A stretch of DNA of 64,000 bases from Bugula neritina (lineage: Eukaryota; Bryozoa; Gymnolaemata; Cheilostomatida; Bugulidae). Below are positions 37,421 to 48,584 of the stretch, in pieces (within the stretch, counting starts at the first letter, position 1; every line of letters starts with the position of its first letter). The notes beneath the pieces were generated by a model. That model was not told the origin of the DNA. It was given only the letters and a program-made list of their open reading frames with translations, and ran no database searches. The position numbers were made by a program, and so were the translations under genes. The DNA lies in the NCBI GenBank assembly GCA_964035545.1, contig OZ037766.1, positions 3,945,722 to 4,009,721 of the forward strand. The letters are read 5' to 3'.

Positions 37421-38035
37421 TGGAGTATACTGATGTTTCCCTCTTTTAGTTTCCCCACATTTTTTGTATGCACCAAACTAACAGAGTCAATGCCTAGAAA
37501 CCTCATTCTCAGTAGACCTGCACCTGTGGTAGGTTCAAATCATGCCTTTGTATGTTATCCTGAAGGCAGCAGGATCAAATCTAATTGAGCTTGGGATTAC
37601 CACGCCCACTTTGGGTTCTATGAACAACTGCTTCACTCCATTTTTGATGGAGGGAAACTCTTTGTGAGTGAGCTTACGCCCACTTTTCACTGTGCCCCAA
37701 TTTGCAAGGGCAGCACCTAGAGCTTGATCTGTCACTTCATGGTGGCCTTGACCTAGCTATGGACGGACAGTTACTAAAATGTCTCTGGAGAGAAACGACT
37801 TGATTGCCCAGTTTTCAGGGGCATTCATGACAAACTTCTTTAAAGTCTGGAGTGACACTGCCGATTTTACTCTTTCAAAAGCAACAAAATCCTTATGTAA
37901 ATCCTGAATATCAGCTCTTGATCGTTTGGAAAGGTCTTGTATCCCATTAACGTTGATGGTGGTGATCTGTGGGGTGTCTGGTTGGAATGACCCTAAGGGA
38001 GATTCCTGAACCATTGACTCAGGTGGTACGTGAAC
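37420..38035 (-). mobile_element. Mosaic non-LTR retrotransposon fragment
   Basis: Contains a second, diverged copy of ORF1 (ALGAALANWGTVKSGRKL; EPKVGVVIPSSIRF) ending just before the zinc knuckles. Its upstream part joins the first residues of ORF2 (TTINVNGI, RADI) directly to the ORF1 segment FERVKSAVSLQ, so pieces of the two ORFs are fused in an order not found in the full element. Several stops interrupt it. Confidence 0.75.
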
Positions 38036-38059
38036 AGGGGGAGTCTTTGATGGTCAAAG

Positions 38060-39498
38060 TTTCCATGCCCCGGTTTTAGGACAGAGTTAAAGAAAAAATG
38101 GCTTGGCAACGATTCTCGACGTTCTCCATTCCCAGCCCTCCCTTTTCCTTGGACAACTCAGCGATTCTTCTGGAAAAAATCTTGTCTTTTACTTTCACCA
38201 TAGAGAAAGGAGTAGATGGTTTTTCTGATGGACCGGAATGAGGAAGGGTCTAGGTACGTAGCAGCAGCGTAGTAGAGGATCGGAAAAAGTATTGTGTTGG
38301 CCAGGAAAACCTTTCCTCTAATTGTGCAGAATAGATTCTTTAATCCCCCTGCTCTTTTGCATGTCTTTCTGAGTGCCAAGTCAAAGTTGATTTTGGCTAT
38401 CACTTGGAAAGAGCGATTGCAAAAGGTTATGTCACACACCTTCATTCTTTCCACTACGTACCGCTGATACTGGACACAGGTGGCATTGCCAATCGGGAGT
38501 AGCTGAGTCTTGTCTGTGTTGAGCATGTTTCCAGTTCCTTGTTTAATGGATTCAAAAGATTCAAACACCTCGGTATCATCAAACTCATCATTGCAAAAAA
38601 AATAGAAGATCATCTGCGTATGCTGTGAGCTTTGCGATGTTGTTCCAGGTGGTCCTCACTCCAGTGAAGCGTGGGTTTTCGGTGATGAAATTCACAAACA
38701 TCTGTACGTATAGTACATACAGTGGGTGAAAGGGACAACCTTGTCTAACCCCTCTCTTTAACATGACAGGCTTAGACAGGTGTCCATTCACCTGGATCTT
38801 CGTGGAGGTATTGGTGTAGAGACAATCTTGTGGTCGGAATACGGAAAGAATTCACTGCTAACCTGACAAGGCAAGTCAATGGGAGTAAAGAACTTGTCTA
38901 ATCGGCTTGCTTGTTTTTCCTGGTGGCCGTACCAGGTGAAATCCTTAGCAGTGGGGTGTTTGGCTCTGAAGATATCAGTAATTCCTAAGTTTGAGGTTGA
39001 AACTCTGAGCTCCTCTGAGCCGATGAGGCTTGCCGTAGAGTCGAAATGCGAGCGGCTGTCAAGGTCTCTTGATGTGATGCAGTTTGTGTCTCCCGCTAGA
39101 ATGTTTTTCCTTGTAAAGGAAAGGTATTCTGGGAGGCACTGACTGTAAAATTGACGCCTCTCTATAGGGTTGTTGGGTGCGTACACATTCACAATCCTCA
39201 GGGCGGCGCTGCCTACATCTACGTCCACTGCAGTGATTCTGCCATTTTCTTCGTAAAGGGGGTTGGTAATCTTTCCTCCAAAGGCTGGGTTGACTAGGAT
39301 GGCAGTCCCTCCAGACCATTCTGTGTGAAAGTTTACATATTTATGTCCGGGCCAATTAGGGATGTTCTCTGTGTGTGTTTCCTGTAAGAGGAATATGTCA
39401 GCTCTTGACTCTTGGAGAGAGGATATCACGTTTGCCCTTTTGAAGTGATCCCTTATCCCATTAACATTGATGGTGGTGATTTTCAATCTGCCAGCCAT
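38060..39498 (-). pseudogene. LINE ORF2: endonuclease plus truncated reverse transcriptase
   Basis: The endonuclease (39498 to about 38820) shows LLQETH, GGTAIL, NVYAPN, AGDTN and SDHKIV motifs in order. At about 38815 the sequence jumps to VNGHLSKPVMLKRGVRQGCP of the palm region, so several hundred residues including the first RT motifs are deleted. The AYADD catalytic box follows. A frameshift at a T/A run near 38600 leads to the thumb/C-terminal part (GGLKNLFCTIRGKVFLAN; ILYYAAATYLD). The RT region then decays by about 38060. Confidence 0.8.
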
Positions 39499-40701
39499 TA
39501 TGATGATTGGTGATTGGTTTCCATCTCCCCATCATTTGTTGTGTTGGGAAACAGTTCCGAGTCAGCTAAAATACTGAAACGATTTGCCACTTCATTGCTG
39601 GTGTCAGAGCTAGTCTCAGGGATAGATGTTGGGGTAGGAAGTCCTAATGGGGAGGGGCTGCCTTCTTTTCTTCGTTTCCTCCTGTTTTGCCGGGAGCTTG
39701 AGCGTCTGCGCAGGGCTCCTTTTGGTTTTTGGGCCAGGGGCTTTTGCGTCGGAGGGGCTGTTGGCTCTTGGCTAGGTTCTTTGGGGGGCTCCACTGCCTT
39801 GTCGGCTTCTGACTCCTTGTTAGAAGTATTTGATTCTGCTGATTTTTAAACTTTGGTGTTGCTCGGGGCCTTGGGAGTTTTCTTCTCTTGGCCTGAGGTC
39901 TGAGTTGGGAATCTAGGGGGTCTTGACGAGGTTGTTTTCAAAGCCAGTTTGTTCCTGTAGAACTCAGGACAGTTGGCTAAGGAGTGGTCTGTGCTACCAC
40001 ACACCACACAGAGTGCTGTGTTCGTGCAGCTGCTCTTCAGATGTCCAATCTCGTGGCATTTGTGGCACCGCTTCTCGGGGCAAGAGGCAACCTCTTGCTC
40101 AGTAGATCTACACCTGTGGCAGGTACGAATCATGCCTTTGTATGTTATCCTGAAGGCAGCAGGACCAAATCTAATTGAGCTTGGGATTACCACGCCCACT
40201 TTGGGTTCTATGAAGAACTGTCTCACTCCATTTTCGATGAAGGGAAACTCTTTGTAAATGAGCTTACGCCCACTTTTCACTGTGCCCCAATTTGCAAGGG
40301 CAGCACCTAGCGTCTGGTCTGTCACTTCATGGTGGCCTTGACCTAGCTGTGGAGTTACAGTTACCAAAATTTCTCTGGAAAGAGACGACTTAATAGCCCA
40401 GTTTCCAGGGGGACTCGTGACGAACTTCTTTAAAGCCTCTTTGTCTAGGAAGGCGATTTCCACTCCAGTCTGGAGTGACACCACTGACTTCACTCTTTCA
40501 AAAGCAACAATATCCTTTAGTTTCTTGAAGAACTCCGTGGAGCTTGTCAGGACAGCCCCTAACGATGGCTGATGAGAGGACTATGATGCTCTCAGGAGGT
40601 CTTGAAAACAAAATTCTTCTAATGCTTCCACTTTTTGCAGATTGAAGTAACGGAAAGATATTTAATTGAAGCTGGTTAAAAATGTTGAACCATTTACTCA
40701 T
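39498..40701 (-). pseudogene. LINE ORF1, zinc-knuckle nucleic-acid-binding protein
   Basis: The frame starts at 40701 and shifts near 40560. It then encodes a conserved N-terminal domain followed by three CCHC/CCHC-like knuckles (CHRC, CHKCHEIGHLKSSC, CVVCGSTDHSLANC). A single TAA near 39848-39846 interrupts it. The Pro/Ser/Arg-rich C-terminus then runs in the same frame to the TAA that overlaps the ORF2 ATG. ORF1 binds element RNA in related retrotransposons. Confidence 0.8.
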
Positions 40702-40783
40702 TGTAATTTTTTTATTTTCAAGTTATAGAAACGCAATTTTACTGTTTTATAGGATTAAGAATATGTTTATTTCTTCACTAAGA

Positions 40784-40979
40784 TAGCTGTCTAAATTAAA
40801 TTGCACCCAGGATGAAATCTCACTTTAATATAAAACTGTGTACCACATGGTTTGAGGTATACTTAATCAAGTTTTTTGCTAGCAAATAGCACTCTTCTGT
40901 AGTATCCTGGCCGATATTTTAATGCGGGGAGAGTATAAACTCAATACAAGTTTTAAAATTGAGTAATGCTGTTTCAGCA
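40784..40979. repeat. Diverged interspersed repeat, copy B
   Basis: Partner of 32327-32522, same orientation. Confidence 0.75.
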
Positions 40980-41130
40980 CATAGTCCTGCTGGTAGGAAT
41001 ATTTTCCATACAGGCATAACACATTGGTGTAATGCTGCAGGACATGCATCCGGAGCCGTTGATGTGAGAAGGTGCGCCTACACTGGCGACACCGGGTGTT
41101 ATCTGGCCCGTCACAAACTTCTCTGACCAA
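40879..41130 (-). pseudogene. C2H2 zinc-finger relic
   Basis: An 83-aa frame with one good C2H2 finger (CRQCRRTFSHQRLRMHVLQH) and a following degenerate finger that lacks its second cysteine (CLYGKYSYQQDYVLKQH). It runs into repeat copy B. It is probably a fragment of a zinc-finger gene or element carried into the repeat block. Confidence 0.5.
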
Positions 41131-41199
41131 CCAGCCTCCTGGTCTTTTCGCTGTTCCAATGGTGCCTCAACGCAGCCCCAGCTTGTCATCTGCCTGGTT

Positions 41200-41420
41200 G
41201 GCCACTTTTCCGGGCATCAGGTGACCTCATGTTCAGTTGTGGCAGGGTCGAACCATTTTTAATCCTGAAGGCTGCAGGTCAGTGAGCTTGAGATTGCCTT
41301 GCCCACTTTGGGCTCAATGAAAACTCTTTGCAAGTTGGCTTGCGTCCACTTTTGACTGCCCCAATTTGATAAAGTAGCCCCTAAGGCTTGGTATGTCACT
41401 TCGTGATGACCTTGGTCTAA
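41200..41420 (-). mobile_element. Third, strongly decayed LINE ORF1 fragment
   Basis: Short, frame-shifted matches to the ORF1 region (HHEVT, ALGA, NWG, FIEPKVG) lie upstream of the zinc-finger relic. With 37420-38035 and the main copy, this makes three ORF1 copies within 4 kb. Confidence 0.6.
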
Positions 41421-41879
41421 TCTGTTGTATAAACTGCGCAGTAAAAGTAGAAAATTAAAGTGATATTTCTAAATTTCAGAAGCTTTCTTTAAAATTCCAA
41501 AACACTGGAAATAGCATGTAATGGGCAATAGTAGAACTACTAGAGCAGTATATAATACGTTTTGTTGGATTAGAGAAACTGTACCTTTAATAATGGACTC
41601 TCACTTTCTTTTGTTATTTTTGTCATCTGCTTCTTTAAAGCATTGTATTTCACTTGACAAAAATTTCAACATTACTGAATAAATATATTATCCACACTAC
41701 ATAACCCCTACCTATTCGAACACTTGGCGAGTTCGCTTTTGTAATGTCGCTAGGCCTATCTTCCGATGAATTAGACTGTGTTCCAGCAATTTCATCCACA
41801 ACACACATCTATTATTGATAGCTAGAAAAACATGCTTATAAAACTATAAATTTCTCAAAACAGAGTTAATCTGCCATTG

Positions 41880-42330
41880 TGATGAGCAAAATAATTATTA
41901 TTGTAATAGTTTTGTGGGTAGAATGAAATTAAGTGGGGAGCATAACTCCAATATAGAAGAAACAAGGTAAAGTTGTGGTCTTGAATGAATAAATCTTTAT
42001 TGTCGTAGCGTATGAAAGTAGGTCTGTATCCTGCGAGCTCCAGTGGTAAACTGATTCTACTCTGTGAGCTTGCCTCTTTATATACAGGGACAAAGCCTCT
42101 GTTATGATCCTGTCTAAAAGTCAGAGCCCAAATATTAAAACACCTTCCGATATCGAAACCTGTTCCGGCTTTCGGACAGGATCGAATTACACGATAGCAT
42201 TCCATTAAAAATGAAAAAAATAAAAAATTGAAAAGACAACTCTTACATGTTCTATTATCATAGATTCCCACTACAATATTCAATTCCTTTAATAATTTGA
42301 TACACATGTCCCTAACACAATCGCACATCA
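41880..42330 (-). mobile_element. Solo LTR of an LTR retrotransposon
   Basis: About 451 bp reading TGATGTGCGA ... TTGCTCATCA on the minus strand, so ends are TG/CA with an imperfect 10-bp inverted match. Inside, a TATATAAAGA box (minus, near 42080) precedes a GC-richer leader and an AATAAA signal near 41990, the usual LTR order. GCCATTG occurs directly at the left edge and again 3 bp beyond the right edge, so the target duplication or the exact end is uncertain. A 158-aa frame across it is spurious. No internal genes or second LTR are seen. Confidence 0.6.
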
Positions 42331-44139
42331 TTCGCCATTGTTATGACCTATTAGTATCCCTATACACTGCTGCCATTAGTTTGTATTATTGAATGAAAAA
42401 GCTCCATCCTCTTTCATAGTACCTGATTAGTGACTACATTGTTTTACCATTTCTTTTTTTGACATATGTCCACTGCTGAGACGAGAAGATGAATATAGAT
42501 GGAATATATATTTAGAGCTCAGTGAGCTGAAGATTCCTAGACAACTACCAGAATACCTGTGTTCTCCAGCCACCGATCAAAGTATGGGGTAAACTATTAG
42601 TGCTAGTTCTTTACAGTGACCATCGTATAGCAGTTAATTGGCTTCAGACATTAATCATTAGTAATTGATTATTAGTAATTAAATGATTTATTTACTTTCG
42701 GTATATTAAAAGTATTTTAAATGATTATAATAGTACGAAAGTAATGCAAACTCTTATGGCCCAAAGTTATGGGCAAGGGAAGCTCGTGAAAGTGCACCAA
42801 CAATTTTCTGTATATATTATATTACAGGATCTTTCACATCCTCTGGAGTCTAAAGGAAGGCCATCAGCAAGATCATCATTGCATAATAGCTAGAAGGTGG
42901 TGGCGGGTGGACAATATCAGTTGATATAGAAGAGGTTTTGAGTGTTAAACTCTTCTTGGAGTTGAGTTTACCTCATCTATATTGCTTCCTTTAATATCTA
43001 GAAATTTGTGAAAGTTTATGCAAATTATCAATTTAAAACATGTAAAAATGTGTGTGCAGATTATTTTTAATACACTTCTTTAGCATAGAAAATTTTTCAC
43101 CAATATTTAGCATTTGCCTAATTAGCATGGATCTTTTTAAAGACATGTCAGGTTCTCATGGCCTTTATGGTCAAGTTTTATTTTTGCTGAAGTCCATAAA
43201 ACCTAACAATTGTTTTAATATGAATGTAATTAATTTCATAAATAGAGGTAATTTCACAAATAAATGACTATTGCTTTTTTTGCAAATAACTTTATTTTAC
43301 ACTATATTTGTGGTTACAATGACCTGTTATGTTCATATTATCCATTACTTACTTCCACAGCTTTGATTTTAAACATGCAAGTACTTATCCAAGCATAATG
43401 AAATTGTAAATACACTAACATCTGAAAAAAAGCATATAATATTATTCTAACTAAAAAATATAACAATGTTTGAAGTGAAATATGATGAAATGGAAGTCAA
43501 GTGAATCAAGTTGGTAATAATTAAGCTTTAAATACTACATCACGAATAAGTACAGAAGTTGCTATAATGAATTGACGGTTTAGTTAACTGTTATGTTATG
43601 GTATTTTGTAGTTGCTTCATCATGGTGATTTATAATCTCGGTGGTTCTTCACAATACAGTGAACTAAAAGATGCAAAACAATATTGATGAGGCAACTCCA
43701 AACTCATAATTTTTGAAGTTTGACCAGTATTTTGAAAAACCTAAAGAACAATCAATACACTTGTGGGCATGTTGATTTGATTCTTCACCATGGATATCTT
43801 GTTCTGATAAATTATTTTAGCAGTGTACCCTTTGTGATGAAATTCGTCTATCCTATCAGCTCTAGGTTTTGCAATAGACTGATGACTGCTTTTCTTGATC
43901 CCATTGAACAAAAAACAACACCATTTGAAATCAAGAAACTAAAGTAACAGAAAATTAATTGCTAAGAAAGCTCAGTCATGCATCTATTATGTATAATTTA
44001 TTATAAATGAAGTGCTATAAATTGCATGCATAAACTTCCCTGTCGTTTTTTGTTTCCACCTGTTCAGTAGTGTGTACGTTTGTGATTTTCAATAATGTTG
44101 ATCCTTAAATTTTAGAAATTTAAGTTATATAAATTGTCT
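42331..44139. other. Intergenic DNA, no supported gene
   Basis: AT-rich, with short frames only. None shows a domain or splice structure I trust. Confidence 0.4.
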
Positions 44140-44556
44140 GTTTTTCTATTACAAAGAGAAAAGATTCAAGAGGAAAAGTGTTAACTTGTAAACATTTATT
44201 TGATAATTGCCCACATTGACCTTGCAGCAGCTGTGCTTGACCAATCAACAGCCTCAGTTATTAATTTAAGGGAAATAACTATTACAATGGCATTTTTACA
44301 AGTTTACCGAACCATGTGTGACACCACCTACTAACCAATACAGTAAATAGTAAGCATTGGCAAGTGTGTTTATGGTTCAATACGTAGCAAACCAGAATAT
44401 TGGATTTTTAAATAAAATGTTATTTTTGGGGACTTTGCCCCCATAACGTGCTTTAAAACAAAATAAGCATCTCTACACCTCACTTTGATGAGTCTTTTTA
44501 TTTAGGCGCAATTGTTTATTACATTTTAATTTGGTTTTATTCTCCCCAGTAGGGGA
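44140..44556 (-). repeat. Duplicated flank downstream of U2 copy 2
   Basis: Matches 23096-23371, with added sequence in the middle. The duplication unit is therefore the U2 gene plus roughly 280-420 bp of 3' flank. Confidence 0.8.
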
Positions 44557-44744
44557 AGTGGGCCGTACTTGGAGGTACTGCAATACCAAGACAACCCGTG
44601 ACAGAGCCGAAGCAAGCTTCTGCGCTCCGTCCATTTACAAAAATCAGATTAATATCATAGTGACACGATGTGCCACGAATCAGATATTAAACTGATTAGA
44701 ACAGATACTACACTTTGATCTTAGCCAATAGGCCGAGAAGCGAT
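44557..44744 (-). ncRNA. RNU2: U2 spliceosomal snRNA, copy 2
   Basis: 188 nt on the minus strand from 44744, with the same branch-recognition segment, stem IIa, Sm site and 3' loop as copy 1. One change near the branch-recognition stem (CAGTTTAA versus CAGTTAAA) and two near the 3' end separate the copies. Here CAGTTTAATATCTG matches the usual animal U2 form, so copy 2 looks closer to the ancestral sequence. Confidence 0.95.
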
Positions 44745-44780
44745 AACTGAATCGGCGATTCAAGCGGGTTCATAAATAAC

Positions 44781-44804
44781 GAAAACTTATAATAAAAAAG
44801 TGTG
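44781..44804 (-). promoter_or_regulatory. PSE-like proximal element of U2 copy 2
   Basis: Same TATAAGTTTTC core and outer CACAC at the same -60 to -37 position as copy 1. Confidence 0.65.
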
Positions 44805-44963
44805 AATACTGCGTTATGTTATAAAAAATGTATTTGCTTAAATTATTATTATAAAGTAATAAATTTTTAATTACTTTTCAAACATAAATGTTATCTATAG
44901 TAATTAAAACTTTTAACAAAAAAGCATATGACTCAAAAAAGCAATGTTTATGATTTGTTTTAT

Positions 44964-44994
44964 GTGACGTCATATTTTAGTAGTTGTCTCTCCT
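44964..44994 (-). promoter_or_regulatory. DSE-like distal element of U2 copy 2
   Basis: GTGACGTCA (a CRE-type palindrome here) followed by AGTAGTTGTCTCTCCT, about 220-250 bp upstream. It aligns with 23777-23806. Confidence 0.5.
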
Positions 44995-46512
44995 ATTAAC
45001 TCTTGAATGAAAATGCTTTTAAAATTACTACCATCATTATTATTATTACCATAGTTGAGACAGAAAACTTATACCTACAGATTAAACAAAAATAATTTGT
45101 AATACCATTTTATTGCTAACACATTAGCCATGGCCCTGATTGTTAATGGTATAGTAAGTGATGTGTCTAATAAGACTATAATAATATACTAACAATCATA
45201 ATAATAATATTATTATTTGCCAAGTGCTAAAATCAGCTTCACGGAGCTCCTTCTTCAGATCTGCATACATTAATTATTAATCTAATCTTTTGATTTTTGA
45301 CGTTGCTATATGCTATAATACCCTATAAGTCTAATTCCCAGAACTAAATTGATAGATGGCTACTGCATAGCTTACTGCAAATAGCTTAAGTTGTGTCAAC
45401 ACAGTTGCTTACTGTCTGCACCGCCAATAGTTAATTCAAACTATTTGTTATTGTTATAATACCGGGAAACAATAACCTTTAAATTTGTTAGGCTGAATTA
45501 TTGTTTTTTTAACGATTCAACTGTTGAACATCTTTATAAGACGTGGTTTTCAAAAACTATAAAAGGCAGTATAGCCAATATAATTAGCACACTGTAAAAA
45601 ATCAGCTATCTGATGTGTTTTGAAGAAAAATAAGTTTGAGCATTGTAATCCTATAAGAGTCATATTTTAAAAAAAGTTGTCAGACTTCTATCTATTTCCT
45701 ATTTTGATAAACAGATGCTGACTATCAATTATAAGGTGTAGGTTTATTTAGCTGAGAAGATACTGCTGAATTTATTTTTAAACATTACTATGACATGACA
45801 ATTATACATGCTTTTATGACAAGCAATGTGGGGGTGAAATACACCTTCAGCACCGAGAGCAAAGTTCTTGCATATTAATGTTTATTTGCATGCAACACAA
45901 TTGCTATAAATTACAGAAATGACTGCTTTCCCTTATAGGTTTGTAAATTACTTATCACAATATGCTGTTCATCTTCAATAATGGCAGACATTATTTAATA
46001 TTCATCGACTAGATAATCTATTGGTTTTCATAGAAAAAATCTTAAATTTATTAAAATTAATTACAATCATACTGCCAAGTTTGTTTATAGAGTTGATTGT
46101 GTATGGCAAAAACTTTGCAATAACTGTATGCATTATGTCCTATTTTTAAAACACCATAATATTTTCTGAATATAGTGTACTGCGTATGGTGGGTTTACCC
46201 TCTCAAATAGATTCCTCCCATCTATTGAACAACATAAGCTAGTAATAAACTTGCTAAAATTAATTGTTATAATGGGCGTTAACTAGAATTATTTTATTAT
46301 GTAGAAAAAATGCTTGAATAACTCATAAAATATAAATAATTTAATTGCTTGCATAAGAAAATACAAACTATACAGTTGATTACATTGTTAAATGACATAA
46401 TTTACACCGAGATTCTTATATACATAATGGTCACGGTAAGAAAATCTATGCCAATGAACTAAAACTCCCTTATAGGAGTTATAATTCAATAATTCATGTA
46501 TTACTGAGAGGT
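44995..46512. other. Intergenic DNA and TM2D2 3' flank
   Basis: No coding signal. The 3' UTR of TM2D2 lies at the right end. Confidence 0.4.
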
Positions 46513-48584
46513 TTAGTAGTAAGGTTCCCAGCTGCTACCATCTTTAGGAGTTGTCTGTCCTGTCACCAGTAAAACAATATCCACAATCCACCACACACCA
46601 ATACCGCCTAAAGTAAGCAACTTTCCTACAGCTTCTCCTGCAGATATGAAACAAGATTTTGGAAATTAAATTCACATTTTACAGTTTGCCAAAACCTTAT
46701 ACAAAACAGAGTGGGAAATGACAGCCTAATTTATTATAAACAGAGCACATATGCAGTACGGTCACAGCAGGTATTATAGACTTATACACTTGATGCAGTA
46801 TAATACTAGTATAATAAATATACATATCTATTAATAATATAAACATTTTTACCTGTATAGCCAAGGCAAAATCTGTCAACTCCCAAAAATCCAAGTAAGA
46901 CGGAATAAATAAGTGTAGTCACGAAGTAATACCCGTTATATCTAAAACAGTGATTATGGAATATTGTTATTTAAAACTTGTTGGGATACAATAATTTGCC
47001 ATGTTAGTAAATATGACTATTTCACAGGTTCACTGACTTGATGCATGGGAATCCATCCTTGAGGAATCTTCTATTGCCATAACATTCTATTCCAGGCAGT
47101 ACATTACACCATACACTCGTGTACTCTACATTGCCATTGCTGTCTCGACCAAACTACAACAAAAGATGATTGCAGAGTCTTCAACTAACAACATATCTAT
47201 ATTCTATACCCTTTATATTAAGAACGACATTATGGAGCAGCACAATTGAAATTGATAAAGGTAATTAATTTATTCCACACCCGATATCTCTAGTTTTTGG
47301 TTAATTTTACTATTTAGCTGCTAATGTATACGAATTTTGAAATATTAAAAAAATTACAACTAAATAATCAAGGTCTTGTTTCTAATTTTGCTTGATTTTC
47401 TATGTTTTTTCTGATTTTTTTTAGCAAAAGAAGACATATTTTTGTGATGGTTTTTCATCACAGTCTATATTTATATGACGATTATGTTCCACTTCAATGT
47501 TGGAGGCCATCAGCATTTTTTGCTATGAACATTTACACTTTGCACATAAAATTACCCCATATATAGTAATTTTTCATCAATTTTGAGCTAACTTTAATTC
47601 TTAATTTGCTAATTTATTGATGTGTACTAAATCAAGTAACATGACACACAATTCTTAATATAAAATGTCTCCCAAATATTTTTCAAAAATCTGTAAGACA
47701 AATGTGCCACACAGAATTAGAGAAAGCTAGTAGATTTCAATTTTATTTTAGTGTCAACCAATGCTTACATTCACACAGCCATAGCCATCATTTTTCATAG
47801 TCAGATTCCCATCTAAAGACACCGGTTCTTCACACTCAAGAAAATCATAAGGCCTGAAATACCAATTGTAAATTTATAATATACATAAATTAATTTGTAA
47901 AACTGTGTGCTAAAGTTTAGAATCTAAGCATAATATTTGGCTCTTTACTACAAAAAAGATACTTCTCTTGCCTAAGAAAACTGATAACCAGAGTTCAGCA
48001 TTTATATGACTTTATCTGACTTTGACAAATTGCCTCTACATATAATCGGTAGGTCAGTGCTTTTATGTAAACCAAAACAGGGAACAGTACACGCTATGCA
48101 AGCAAATGATTTATTTACAGTAGCTTTAGAAATTTTTACTAAAATTGGTCAGTCATTGACTTTAAACAAAGTATTTTTTTCTAATAAGACTTGTAGTCAA
48201 ATGATGATTTAAGTATTATGGAAACATCAATTGAAATAGTGCTGCTTACAGATAAGTGCATTGCACAAGAGGTCCTTCAGGATTATATGGGCAGCCGCAA
48301 GATTCATCAAGTTCAAAGCAATCTTCTGAATCAGACACATCAGTTATGGGCATGGCTTCACTTTCAGTACCAACTTTTGGTGTAGAATCACTTGAATTCA
48401 CTTTAACTTGATTGCTGCTTGTAGTCATACTTCCATTAGCAGTAACAGAACTTTTAGCGTCATTTGAATTATTACTGTTAGTTGCATTGTGATAGCTGTT
48501 TTCAGGATTCCCCAAAATTACTTGCGGTTGAAGCAACAGAATTAAAACTAGTGTAGTCAAAGTGAAAGTTGATTTTGCAGCCAT
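46513..48584 (-). CDS. TM2D2: TM2 domain-containing protein 2
   Basis: A two-helix membrane protein of the TM2D1-3 family; the fly members are linked to Notch signalling (almondex is the TM2D3 type). Five exons: 48584-48250, 47853-47769, 47153-47038, 46941-46853, 46637-46513, with consistent phases, giving 249 aa. Start at 48584 gives a clean signal peptide ([18 protein letters not shown]); an upstream ATG at 48650 would place 22 extra residues before it. The luminal part carries paired cysteines with ECEEPV and GYGCVN blocks. The TM2 domain has [11 protein letters not shown] (the family's DRF motif) and [18 protein letters not shown]. It is slightly longer than human TM2D2 (214 aa) because of an Asn/Ser-rich N-terminal insert. 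It ends in SSWEPYY. Confidence 0.93.

Larger units (their letters stand above)
38036..40701 (-). mobile_element. Degenerate non-LTR (LINE) retrotransposon with two ORFs
   Basis: Minus-strand element with a zinc-knuckle ORF1 and an apurinic-like endonuclease plus reverse transcriptase ORF2. The ORF1 stop and ORF2 start overlap as TAATG at 39500-39496, as in some two-ORF non-LTR elements such as SART1. The copy is dead: ORF1 has a frameshift and a stop, and ORF2 lacks the front of its reverse transcriptase. I see no clear 3' tail or target-site duplication. Confidence 0.85.

Noticed and set aside
39514-40257. Plus-strand frames of 60-111 aa over the LINE ORF1
   Set aside because: Antisense shadows of the minus-strand zinc-knuckle ORF1.
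41855-42331. 158-aa minus-strand frame
   Set aside because: Coincides with the LTR and crosses its TATA and AATAAA signals. No protein character.
43720-43947. 75-aa plus-strand frame between LTR and U2 copy 2
   Set aside because: No recognisable features or neighbours supporting translation.
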